From the NCBI GenBank assembly GCA_024691475.1, contig JAILNP010000166.1:1-20746 (forward strand): 20,746 nt of DNA, read 5' to 3'. This stretch comes from Denitrobacterium sp024691475. GTDB taxonomy: Bacteria; Actinomycetota; Coriobacteriia; Coriobacteriales; Eggerthellaceae. Under the pieces are notes generated by a model. It saw only the letters and a program-made list of their open reading frames with translations. It was not told the DNA's origin and did no database searches. Each line of letters opens with the position of its first letter. Within the stretch, counting starts at the first letter, position 1. A program made the translations under genes and the position numbers. Positions 14,195-20,746 of the stretch are shown one piece after another.

Positions 14195-15673
14195 TTATTT
14201 GTGGTAGTACGTGCTCAGCTCGTAGCGCGGTTCGCAGCATACGTTGATGCCGAGCTTCTTGTACAGGCGCTCGTCGGCTTCGGAGATGATGACGCTGAAG
14301 AACGCGTCGCAACCGCGCAGGGCGTCGGTGTTCTTCATGAGCTCCTCGGCAATGGGATTCGTCGTCGTGCTCACGGAAAGCGCCAGCAGCGTTTCGTCGG
14401 AATGCAGGCGCGGGTTGCGGCTGCCCAGGTGCTGCGTCTTCAGGTGACAGATGGGGTGAATGGCCGTGTCGCTGATGACGTCGATGTCGCCGATGCCCGC
14501 AGCGTACTTGAGCGCGTTCATGAGCGTTGCCGATGCGGCGCCCAGAAGATCGCTCGTCTTGCCCGTGAGAATGTGGCCGTCGGGCATTTCGATGGCGCCC
14601 GCGGGGCCACCCGTGGCCTCGGCCTTCAGCAGAGCCTTCGTGCGAACCTCGAAGTCGGCTTCGTTTACGCCCGCCTGATTCATGAGCAGGCGCAGCTTTT
14701 CGATCTGCACGCTTTCCGCCTTGCCCTGCTTCACGGCAACCGAGGTGTGGAAGTAGCGGCGCAGAATTTCGCGCTTGGCGGCTTCGCGAACGATGTCGTC
14801 GTCGGAAATGGCCAGGCCAGCCATGTTCACACCCATGTCAGTGGGGCTCTGGTAGGGGCTTTCGCCCATGATACGTTCCATAAGCGCCTTCAGCACGGGG
14901 AAGACTTCGATGTCGCGGTTGTAGTTGACGGTGGATTCGCCGTATGCCTCCAGGTGGAAGGGGTCGATGGCGTTGGCGTCGTCGAGGTCGACCGTGGCGG
15001 CTTCATAGGCGATGTTCACGGGGTGGCGCAGCGGCAGGTTCCAGATGGGGAACGTCTCGTATTTGGCGTAGCCGGCCTTCACGCCGCGCTTGTGCTCGTG
15101 GTAGATCTGCGAGAGGCAGGTAGCCATCTTGCCCGAACCGGGGCCGGGGGCGGTAACCACTACGAGGGGGCGCGTCGTTTCCATGAACTCGTTCTTGCCG
15201 AAGCCGTTGTCGCTTACGATGCCCTCGATGTCGGTGGGATAGTTTGCGATGGGGTAGTGCAGGCAGCTGCGCACACCCAGGGCAGCCAGGCGAGTGCGGA
15301 ACGCTTCCGCGGAAGGCTGGCCGGTGTAGCGCGTGATGACCACGCCGCCCACCATGAATCCCATGCTGGAAAAGACGTCGAGCAGGCGCAGCACGTCATC
15401 GTCGTAGCCGATGCCCAGGTCGCCGCGGATCTTGTTCTTCTCGATGTCATTGGCATTGATGGCGATGATGATTTCGACGTCGTCCATCATGCTCTTGAGC
15501 ATGCGGATCTTCGAATCGGGCTCGAATCCGGGAAGTACGCGGCTTGCGTGGTAGTCGTCGAAGAGCTTGCCTCCGAATTCCAGGTACAGCTTGCCGTCGA
15601 ATTGGGCAATGCGTTCGCGGATGTGGTTTGCCTGAAGTTCGATGTACTTGTCGTTATCAAAGCCTATGTGCAT
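14195..15673 (-). CDS. DUF1846 family protein
   Basis: This 492-residue protein matches the uncharacterised, widely conserved DUF1846 family (PF08903) along its full length, starting with MHIGFDNDKYIELQANHI and ending GINVCCEPRYELSTYYHK. A glycine-rich loop, VTAPGPGSGKMATCLSQ at about residues 170-186, resembles a nucleotide-binding P-loop except that Met replaces the Ser/Thr after Lys. The C-terminal half has a small-residue-rich stretch (TGKTSDLLGAASATLMNALKYAAGI). No signal peptide or membrane segment is visible, so it is presumably cytoplasmic. I choose the ATG at 15673-15671 because AGGA lies six bases upstream and the family starts there; the frame stays open further upstream but gives non-family residues. 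The gene has a strong terminator and is divergent from the IIC-type membrane protein, with a perfect inverted repeat in the shared upstream region. Confidence 0.88.
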   Translation of the reverse strand: MHIGFDNDKYIELQANHIRERIAQFDGKLYLEFGGKLFDDYHASRVLPGFEPDSKIRMLKSMMDDVEIIIAINANDIEKNKIRGDLGIGYDDDVLRLLDVFSSMGFMVGGVVITRYTGQPSAEAFRTRLAALGVRSCLHYPIANYPTDIEGIVSDNGFGKNEFMETTRPLVVVTAPGPGSGKMATCLSQIYHEHKRGVKAGYAKYETFPIWNLPLRHPVNIAYEAATVDLDDANAIDPFHLEAYGESTVNYNRDIEVFPVLKALMERIMGESPYQSPTDMGVNMAGLAISDDDIVREAAKREILRRYFHTSVAVKQGKAESVQIEKLRLLMNQAGVNEADFEVRTKALLKAEATGGPAGAIEMPDGHILTGKTSDLLGAASATLMNALKYAAGIGDIDVISDTAIHPICHLKTQHLGSRNPRLHSDETLLALSVSTTTNPIAEELMKNTDALRGCDAFFSVIISEADERLYKKLGINVCCEPRYELSTYYHK

Positions 15674-15707
15674 ACGTGTTCCTAACTTGCTAGCCAATGG
15701 CGAAACC

Positions 15708-15723
15708 GGGGTTGTGCAACCCC
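15708..15723. promoter_or_regulatory. Candidate operator: 7-2-7 inverted repeat upstream of the DUF1846 gene
   Basis: GGGGTTG-TG-CAACCCC is a perfect 7-base inverted repeat with a two-base centre, 35 bases before the DUF1846 ATG. The centre is too short for an RNA hairpin loop, so a dimeric DNA-binding protein is the likelier reader. A -10-like TAACAT (minus strand, 15732-15727) would place the transcription start within or next to it. No regulator gene is adjacent. I do not recognise the factor. Confidence 0.45.
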
Positions 15724-15898
15724 TCCATGTTAATGCAAATGCCCCGCGCTTTGCGTTCGGTGCCGGACCATTCACCATCGTTTCATTTCGCCAGGTTGGG
15801 AATGAGTTCACTCTTTGAAGATTGTTCATTTGCGGAATTGATTTTTTGCACGAAGCGTAATGTATCCGCCAATAATCTCAACGAGGGAAGGATGTTCC

Positions 15899-16978
15899 AT
15901 GGCACGTGCTGATGCACAGGTAGCGAAGGGTGGGCAGGGCGGCTTCCGCGGGTTCCTGTCGCGTAAGGACATCGAGGTGAGTTTCCAGCGGTATGCCATC
16001 GATGCCATGTCGGCGATGGCCCAAGGTCTGTTTGCATCGCTGCTCATGGGCACGATTCTGAACACCATCGGCTCGCTTACGGGCGTTTCGTTCTTCAACG
16101 ACATCGGCGCATTTGCCCAGGCTGCCACGGGTGCTGCCATGGCCGTGGCCATTGGCTATGCGCTCAAGAGTCCCGGTCTCGTTTTGTTCTCGCTTGCCGC
16201 AGTGGGCTACGCGTCCAATACCGCTGGCGGCGCGGGCGGACCCCTTGCCGTGCTCGTCATTGCCGTCATTGCCGCTGAGTTTGGCAAGGCGGTTCATGGC
16301 GAGACGAAGGTGGACATTCTCGTTACCCCGGGTGTGACCATCTTGGTTGGCTGCGGGCTCGCAATGGCCATCGGCCCCTGGATTGGCGCGCTTGCCTCTG
16401 CCGTGGGCGGCTTCATCATGTGGGCCACCGAGCTCCAGCCGCTTTGGATGGGCATCATCGTGTCGGTTGTGGTGGGTATCGCACTTACGCTGCCTATTTC
16501 CTCGGCTGCCATTTGCGCTGCCCTGGGCCTTACGGGCTTGGCTGGTGGCGCCGCCCTTGCTGGTTGCTGCGCCCAGATGGTCGGCTTTGCCGTGCTGAGC
16601 TTCCGCGACAACGGTTGGGGCGGCATCGTTTCCCAGGGCCTGGGCACCTCGATGCTTCAGATGGGAAATATCATGCGCAAGCCCGTCGTGTGGGTCGTGC
16701 CCATCCTCGTGTCTGCCATTACCGGTCCGGTCGCAACGTGCCTGTTCCACATGGAGCAGAATGGCGCTGCCATTGCCAGCGGCATGGGCACGTGCGGTTT
16801 GGTGGGCCCCATTGGCCTGTATACGGGATGGGTTTCGGGTGGCGCCGTTCCCGGCGTTGCGGAATGGCTGGGCATGATTCTCGTCTGCTTCGTGCTTCCC
16901 GCCGTTCTCGCCTGGGCGTTTGGCGTCTTGTTCCGTCGCCTTGGCATTATCCGCGAAGGGGATTTGAAGCTTGACTAG
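15899..16978 (+). CDS. Stand-alone PTS IIC-like membrane protein (PF13303, PfoR-like)
   Basis: The 359-residue protein has a short cytoplasmic N-terminus and about nine or ten Gly/Ala-rich membrane segments. The late motif NGAAIASGMGTCGLVGPIG (about residues 288-306) and the Ala/Gly-rich core fit the PTS_EIIC_2 group, which includes the PfoR protein of Clostridium perfringens. No IIA or IIB domain or gene and no HPr is encoded here, so PTS transport is not shown; a sensory or solute-transport role is equally possible. The start is the ATG at 15899, with AGGGAAGGA six or so bases upstream; an upstream ATG at 15860 lacks such a site. The gene is divergent from the DUF1846 gene and co-directional with proC, with a weak hairpin at its stop codon. 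Confidence 0.75.
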   Translation: MARADAQVAKGGQGGFRGFLSRKDIEVSFQRYAIDAMSAMAQGLFASLLMGTILNTIGSLTGVSFFNDIGAFAQAATGAAMAVAIGYALKSPGLVLFSLAAVGYASNTAGGAGGPLAVLVIAVIAAEFGKAVHGETKVDILVTPGVTILVGCGLAMAIGPWIGALASAVGGFIMWATELQPLWMGIIVSVVVGIALTLPISSAAICAALGLTGLAGGAALAGCCAQMVGFAVLSFRDNGWGGIVSQGLGTSMLQMGNIMRKPVVWVVPILVSAITGPVATCLFHMEQNGAAIASGMGTCGLVGPIGLYTGWVSGGAVPGVAEWLGMILVCFVLPAVLAWAFGVLFRRLGIIREGDLKLD

Positions 16979-16996
16979 CCGTTTATAGCGGCTTTG
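16977..16996 (+). terminator. Possible weak terminator after the IIC-like gene
   Basis: AGCCG (16977-16981) pairs with CGGCT (16989-16993) across a seven-base loop, overlaps the stop codon and is followed by only TTG. The stem is GC-rich but short and the T-tract is poor, so this is tentative. Confidence 0.25.
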
Positions 16997-17061
16997 TGAC
17001 GAAACGCGCCCAACTGGACGAATCGCGCAAGATGTACGATTCGTTCGGGGGCGCTTTTCGG

Positions 17062-17090
17062 TATTATGGAACCATATGTATACAGGAGGT
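17062..17090 (+). promoter_or_regulatory. Candidate -10 and strong ribosome binding site of proC
   Basis: TATTAT at 17062-17067 is a -10-like element and AGGAGGT at 17084-17090 is an almost perfect Shine-Dalgarno sequence, eight bases before the ATG at 17099. No convincing -35 box is seen. The upstream part of the 120-base gap has no other feature I can support. Confidence 0.45.
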
Positions 17091-17098
17091 GCTTGAGC

Positions 17099-17947
17099 AT
17101 GAAAATCGGCTTTATCGGTGCAGGTAACATGGCATCGGCGATCATGGGCGGCATTATCGAATCCGGCCTTGTCGACGCCTCGAGCGTATTCGCCAGCAAT
17201 CCTTCCCGCGAGAAGCTCGACGAGCTTTCCTCGCGCTTGGGCATTACCCCGGCAGACAGCAACTCCGAAATCGTGCGCACGTGCGATGTGGTGGTGCTTG
17301 CGGTCAAGCCGGCTGTGCTCGAATCGGTTATCGCGGAAGTTGCGACCGTCGATTCCAATCCTCTGTATATCTCCATTGCCGCGGGCAAGAGCATCGAGTG
17401 GATCGAGGCCTCGTTCGCGCACGCTCGCGCCTTGGAAGGCAATCTGAACCTGTTCGAGCGTATCGAAGGCGCGGTGCGCCCCGTGCGTCTCGTGCGCTGC
17501 ATGCCCAACACCCCCGCGTTAGTTGGCCAGGGTATGTCGGGGCTGTGCGCCAATGCCTCTGCTACCGAAGAGGATATGTGCATCGCGCTCGATATCTTCG
17601 GTTCATGTGGTCGCGCTCTGCCGATGTCCGAGCAGATGGTCGACGTCATTGGCGTCGTTGCAGGGTGCACGCCCGCGTTTACGTTCCTGTTCATCGAGGC
17701 GCTTGCCGATGCGGCTGTTGCCGAGGGCATGTCGCGTGCCGATGCCTACCAGGTCGTTTCGCAGGCCGTTATGGGCAGCGCCCAGTTGGCACGTGATACG
17801 GCGAAGCATCCGGGCCAGTTGAAGGATATGGTTACTTCGCCCGCGGGCACTACCATCGAGGGCGTGCAGGCGCTTGAGGAAGACGGATTCCGCGCTGCTG
17901 CCATGCATGCCGTTCGTCGCGCCATGGAGAAGACCCGGAAACTGTAG
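17099..17947 (+). CDS. proC: Pyrroline-5-carboxylate reductase
   Basis: ProC reduces 1-pyrroline-5-carboxylate to L-proline with NAD(P)H, the last step of proline synthesis. The 282-residue product starts with the dinucleotide-binding loop MKIGFIGAGNMASAI, continues with DVVVLAVKP, has the conserved MPNTPALVGQGMS at about 135-147, and ends with the family signature TSPAGTTIEGVQALEEDGF near 245-264. Compared with the usual family (about 265-275 residues) there is an insertion of roughly 15-20 residues, HARALEGNLNLFERIEGA, directly before the VRLVRCMPNTP strand. The ATG at 17099 is supported by AGGAGGT eight bases upstream; an upstream in-frame ATG at 17066 would lie within the promoter region. 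No proA or proB lies nearby, so the gene is probably a single transcription unit. Confidence 0.93.
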   Translation: MKIGFIGAGNMASAIMGGIIESGLVDASSVFASNPSREKLDELSSRLGITPADSNSEIVRTCDVVVLAVKPAVLESVIAEVATVDSNPLYISIAAGKSIEWIEASFAHARALEGNLNLFERIEGAVRPVRLVRCMPNTPALVGQGMSGLCANASATEEDMCIALDIFGSCGRALPMSEQMVDVIGVVAGCTPAFTFLFIEALADAAVAEGMSRADAYQVVSQAVMGSAQLARDTAKHPGQLKDMVTSPAGTTIEGVQALEEDGFRAAAMHAVRRAMEKTRKL

Positions 17948-18043
17948 CCGATCCTGTGGTGCCTATGCTTCGTAACACGGTCTCGGGCATGCTCGGGGCC
18001 GTGACTTGCTTATTGGATATGAGAAATGGGAAGGAAGGGTAGT

Positions 18044-20638
18044 TTGCGAAATATTCTGCGCGTATTCGGTCGCGATTTCATGCGGTTGTTTAAATCGCCC
18101 GCAGCGCTTGTCGTAATCGTCGCCCTCATCGTTCTCCCGTCTATGTATACGTGGTTCAACGTCTTGGGCTTCTGGGACCCGTATAGCAATACGGGCAATC
18201 TGAAGGTTTGCGTCGTCAACGAGGATACGGGAGCCTATTCCGAGGATATGGGCCAGCTCGACCTCGGTAGCCAGATCGTGTCGAACCTAGAAGAGAATAC
18301 CCAGCTAGGTTGGGAGTTTACCGACCGCGATACCGCCATTCAGAAGGTGCAGTCGGGGGAGGCGTATGCCGCATTCGTCATTCCCTCCGATTTCAGTTCG
18401 TGCTTTACCACTCTCTTGTCGGGAGACATCCAGCGTCCTCAGCTCGAATACTATGTGAACGAGAAGCTGGGTGCCGTCTCGCCAAAGATTACCGATACGG
18501 GCGCTACCTCGCTCGACCAGACGATCAACTCCGCGTTCGTTTCGTCGGCAAGCGAAGTGGTTACCGCCAAGCTTGATGAGGCCGTCGACAATGCCCAGGC
18601 CGACATCGGCCAGGCCCGGGAAAACGTGATTGCGCGATTCACCACGGCGCAAGAGAGCATTACGTCTGCCCGAGAATCCGCATCGGAGCTATCGGGCTCT
18701 GCCGAAGATGCGCTTTCGAAGTCGGCCGATGCGCGTCGGAAGCTGCAGGATGCCAAGGGCGATATCGCGCTCATCTCCAGCTCTCTGAACGATGTGCAGT
18801 CGCTTACGCTCACCGCACAGGATAATCTGGCGAGTATGTCGTCTACCGTGTTTACCAATATGGACCAGGGGTCGGTGCTTGCGTCGCGCGCTGCCTCCAA
18901 CGCCAACATCGCCGTGAGCGAGGCCTGCTCGTCCGTTATTGCCGCCGAGGGCTCCGTGGAAAGCGCCATCGCGTATGGGGAGTCGTCCGTTTCGCAAAAC
19001 GAAACGACTATCGCTCAGCTAAAGGTCATCGCCAACGCTCTGCCCGATGGCCAGGAGAAGACCTCGCTGCTTGCCGCAATCGACGCCATGGAGGCGCGCA
19101 ATCAGAGCCTTTCCTCGTCTTTGCAGAACCTGAAGACCATCAGCGAGGATACGAAGCAGGCCGCATCCGACACGTCTGACGCGGGCAATGCGGCCAACGA
19201 AGCGGCTCAGTCGGCCATTGCGAACGCCGACAAATACCGTACGGTGCTTGCCACCTCCGTCATTCCCAACGTTGATAGCGCACTGTCCAGCATCGCCTCC
19301 ACGTCTGGTTCTCTTTCCTCTACGGTGGCGCGCCAGTCGCTTCTCATCGATCAGGCGCTTGCCGTTCTCGATCAGCTCGACGAGACGCTGCGCTCTTCCA
19401 AGGACGCCCTTGACCAAACCGACGACCTGCTCGCTACGCTTCAGACGAGCATCGATACGGTGAAGGCCGACGTAGAGGCGCTGGGTACGTCGCAGCTGTT
19501 CGGTCAGATCTTCGGGGTCGACGGGAGCATCGATTCCTCGAAAGTGGCCGACTTCATGCTTTCGCCCACCGAGCTCACCACCGAAACGCTCTATTCCGTG
19601 AATTCCTTCGGTTCGGCCATGGCTCCGCTGTTCACCAACCTCACGCTCTGGATTGGCGTGTTCATGCTCATGGTCATCCTGAAGCAAGAGGTCGATAGGG
19701 GAGACATCAAGGGGCTTACCCTGCGCCAGGCCTATGTTGGCCGCGGCCTCTTCCTTTCGGTGCTCGTCACGCTGCAGGCGATCGTGTGCTGCGTGGGCAA
19801 CATGTTCCTGGGCGTGCAAACGGTGAACGTGCCCTTGTACTTGCTTACCGCAGTCGTGGCCTCGCTGTCCTATTTGGCCATCCAGTATTCGCTCTCCGTG
19901 CTGCTTCAGCACATTGGCAAGGGCATCTGCATCATCTTGGTATTCGCACAGATTCCCGGCGCCACGGGCCTGTATCCCGTCGAGATGACGCCTTCGTTCT
20001 TCCAGGTTATCTACCCGCTGCTTCCGTTTACGTATGGCATCAACGCCATGCGCGAGACCATTGCCGGCTTCTATGGCGATCACTGGGCGTTCTGCATGGG
20101 CATGCTCGTTGCGTTCTTCGTCGTCTTCACGGGGCTTGCCCTTATCGTGCGTCCGTACCTTACGAATCTCAATCGCCTGTTCTCGCGTCAGATTCGCGAG
20201 AGCGACATCATGAATGGCGAGGAGTCGGAACTGCCTGCGCGTAGGTTCCGCCTGGCTCAGGTGATCAGCGTACTTGCCGATCGCGAAGACTACCGCGAGC
20301 AACTGCTCGTTTCCGTAGAACGCTTCGCGCTCTGGTATCCGCGCTTGATGCGTGGTGCGTGGATTCTTGGCTTTGGCGTGCCCTTGGTGGTAACGCCCCT
20401 ACTGGCGTTTTCGGGCACGGCCAAGCTCGTGATGCTCACGGCATGGCTGGTATGGCTCATATTGATCATGATCTTCCTGGTTGTCGTGGAGCATATTCGC
20501 GACAATATCGAACATCGCGTGAGTGCCATCGGCCTTACCGATGATCAGCTCCGCGAGGTGTACAGCCATCATCAGAGCGTTCACGGTACGCCCTTGGCGC
20601 GTGCCATTGACGTGCTGCGTGGGGGTGGTGCGCGATGA
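18044..20638 (+). CDS. YhgE/Pip family membrane protein (first of a tandem pair)
   Basis: This 864-residue protein belongs to the YhgE/Pip family, named from the Lactococcus phage infection protein. It has an N-terminal membrane segment (about residues 20-40) followed by the family motif LPSMYTWFNVLGFWDPY, a periplasmic/extracellular-type domain, a long Ala/Ser/Asp-rich coiled-coil region (about 160-520), and a C-terminal block of about six membrane helices (530-705) resembling ABC-2 permeases. An extra hydrophobic pair follows near 770-825. I place the start at TTG 18044, because GGAAGGAAGGG lies 5-6 bases upstream and the product then begins (M)RNILRVFGRDFMRLFKS, lining up with the start of the next paralogue; an ATG at 18026 would add six residues and lacks a good ribosome binding site. 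The stop overlaps the next start (ATGA). The biological role is unknown; a transport or envelope function is usual speculation. Confidence 0.87.
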   Translation: MRNILRVFGRDFMRLFKSPAALVVIVALIVLPSMYTWFNVLGFWDPYSNTGNLKVCVVNEDTGAYSEDMGQLDLGSQIVSNLEENTQLGWEFTDRDTAIQKVQSGEAYAAFVIPSDFSSCFTTLLSGDIQRPQLEYYVNEKLGAVSPKITDTGATSLDQTINSAFVSSASEVVTAKLDEAVDNAQADIGQARENVIARFTTAQESITSARESASELSGSAEDALSKSADARRKLQDAKGDIALISSSLNDVQSLTLTAQDNLASMSSTVFTNMDQGSVLASRAASNANIAVSEACSSVIAAEGSVESAIAYGESSVSQNETTIAQLKVIANALPDGQEKTSLLAAIDAMEARNQSLSSSLQNLKTISEDTKQAASDTSDAGNAANEAAQSAIANADKYRTVLATSVIPNVDSALSSIASTSGSLSSTVARQSLLIDQALAVLDQLDETLRSSKDALDQTDDLLATLQTSIDTVKADVEALGTSQLFGQIFGVDGSIDSSKVADFMLSPTELTTETLYSVNSFGSAMAPLFTNLTLWIGVFMLMVILKQEVDRGDIKGLTLRQAYVGRGLFLSVLVTLQAIVCCVGNMFLGVQTVNVPLYLLTAVVASLSYLAIQYSLSVLLQHIGKGICIILVFAQIPGATGLYPVEMTPSFFQVIYPLLPFTYGINAMRETIAGFYGDHWAFCMGMLVAFFVVFTGLALIVRPYLTNLNRLFSRQIRESDIMNGEESELPARRFRLAQVISVLADREDYREQLLVSVERFALWYPRLMRGAWILGFGVPLVVTPLLAFSGTAKLVMLTAWLVWLILIMIFLVVVEHIRDNIEHRVSAIGLTDDQLREVYSHHQSVHGTPLARAIDVLRGGGAR

Positions 20639-20746
20639 AGAACGCATGGCGTCTGTTTGTGGGCGATCTGAAGCGCGTCTTCAGCAACGTGGTCACCGTG
20701 ATCATCGTGCTGGGCTTGGTGTTCTTGCCCTCCATCTTCAGTTGGT
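20635..20746 (+). CDS. Second YhgE/Pip family membrane protein (N-terminal fragment, cut by window end)
   Basis: Only the first 37 codons are visible. The gene starts with ATG at 20635, overlapping the TGA of the preceding gene by four bases, and GGGGGTGG lies at a suitable distance upstream. The product begins MKNAWRLFVGDLKRVFSNVV and continues with a hydrophobic stretch ending LPSIFSW. That parallels the N-terminus of the upstream protein (RNILRVFGRDFMRLFK, then LPSMYTW), so it is a paralogue, and the pair is translationally coupled and may form a heteromer. The rest lies outside the window. Confidence 0.8.
   Translation, partial: MKNAWRLFVGDLKRVFSNVVTVIIVLGLVFLPSIFSW

Noticed and set aside
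14201..15685. 494-codon plus-strand frame opposite the DUF1846 gene
   Set aside because: It is Val/Ala/Arg/His-rich with no domain. The minus strand encodes a full-length DUF1846 protein with a ribosome binding site and terminator.
15878..17422. 514-codon minus-strand frame across the IIC-like gene and proC
   Set aside because: It spans two convincing plus-strand genes and their intergenic promoter; the composition is typical of a reverse-complement shadow.
17976..18003. CACGG/CCGTG pair enclosing a CTCGGG direct repeat between proC and the YhgE/Pip gene
   Set aside because: Five-base stem, 18-base loop and no T-tract. Neither a terminator nor an operator can be supported.
19019..20302. 427-codon minus-strand frame inside the YhgE/Pip gene
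   Set aside because: Arg/His/Gln-rich shadow of a well-supported membrane protein gene.

Overview
The window is about 20.7 kb of dense bacterial chromosome, GC-rich (near 60% by eye). It holds sixteen protein genes (two of them cut by the window edges) and I see no tRNA, rRNA, IS element, integrase, CRISPR array or phage gene. The mixture points to a high-GC Gram-positive anaerobe, most likely an actinobacterium of the class Coriobacteriia (Eggerthellaceae-like gut bacterium). It combines a Firmicutes-like accBC-yqhY-nusB-xseB-dxs block, an EFR1-type flavodoxin/ferredoxin, a CmpB-like (PF06541) membrane protein, a PfoR-like IIC protein, DUF1846 and tandem YhgE/Pip proteins. The taxonomic call is inference.

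Layout. Positions 1-4802 (+) form a co-directional housekeeping run: the end of accB, accC, an Asp23/YqhY protein, nusB, xseB and dxs. It covers malonyl-CoA supply, transcription antitermination, exonuclease VII and the first step of the MEP isoprenoid pathway. The order is a reduced version of the B. subtilis accB-accC-yqhY-nusB-folD-xseA-xseB-ispA-dxs-(yqxC-ahrC)-recN block, lacking folD, xseA, ispA, yqxC and ahrC. An EFR1 ferredoxin (5747-4734, -) follows, overlapping the dxs 3' end by 69 bp tail to tail, and then recN (5918-7546, +).

Positions 7564-10052 (-) carry cca (tRNA 3'-end addition) and a metallo-beta-lactamase-fold hydrolase. Diverging from cca is a NYN-domain putative RNase with two tandem OST-HTH/LOTUS repeats (10215-11165, +), followed by a SAM methyltransferase with a Trm9-like tail. 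The methyltransferase overlaps rsmJ (12815-12039, -) by 40 bp. The 7.6-12.8 kb stretch is therefore rich in RNA-processing and RNA-modification genes.

Positions 13036-14121 (+) encode a polytopic CmpB-like protein, 14195-15673 (-) a DUF1846 protein with a clear terminator, 15899-16978 (+) a stand-alone PfoR-like IIC membrane protein and 17099-17947 (+) proC. The window closes with two translationally coupled YhgE/Pip membrane proteins, the second truncated by the window end.

Most notable for follow-up: the NYN-OST-HTH-OST-HTH protein next to a Trm9-like methyltransferase; leaderless-type promoters in front of cca and rsmJ, with a near-identical mirrored 15-mer on the other side of the rsmJ intergenic region that would start a three-codon leaderless uORF; a 7-2-7 inverted repeat upstream of the DUF1846 gene; a near-consensus LexA site before recN; and two antiparallel overlaps of coding 3' ends. 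I found no convincing wholly new multi-gene system such as a defence island.
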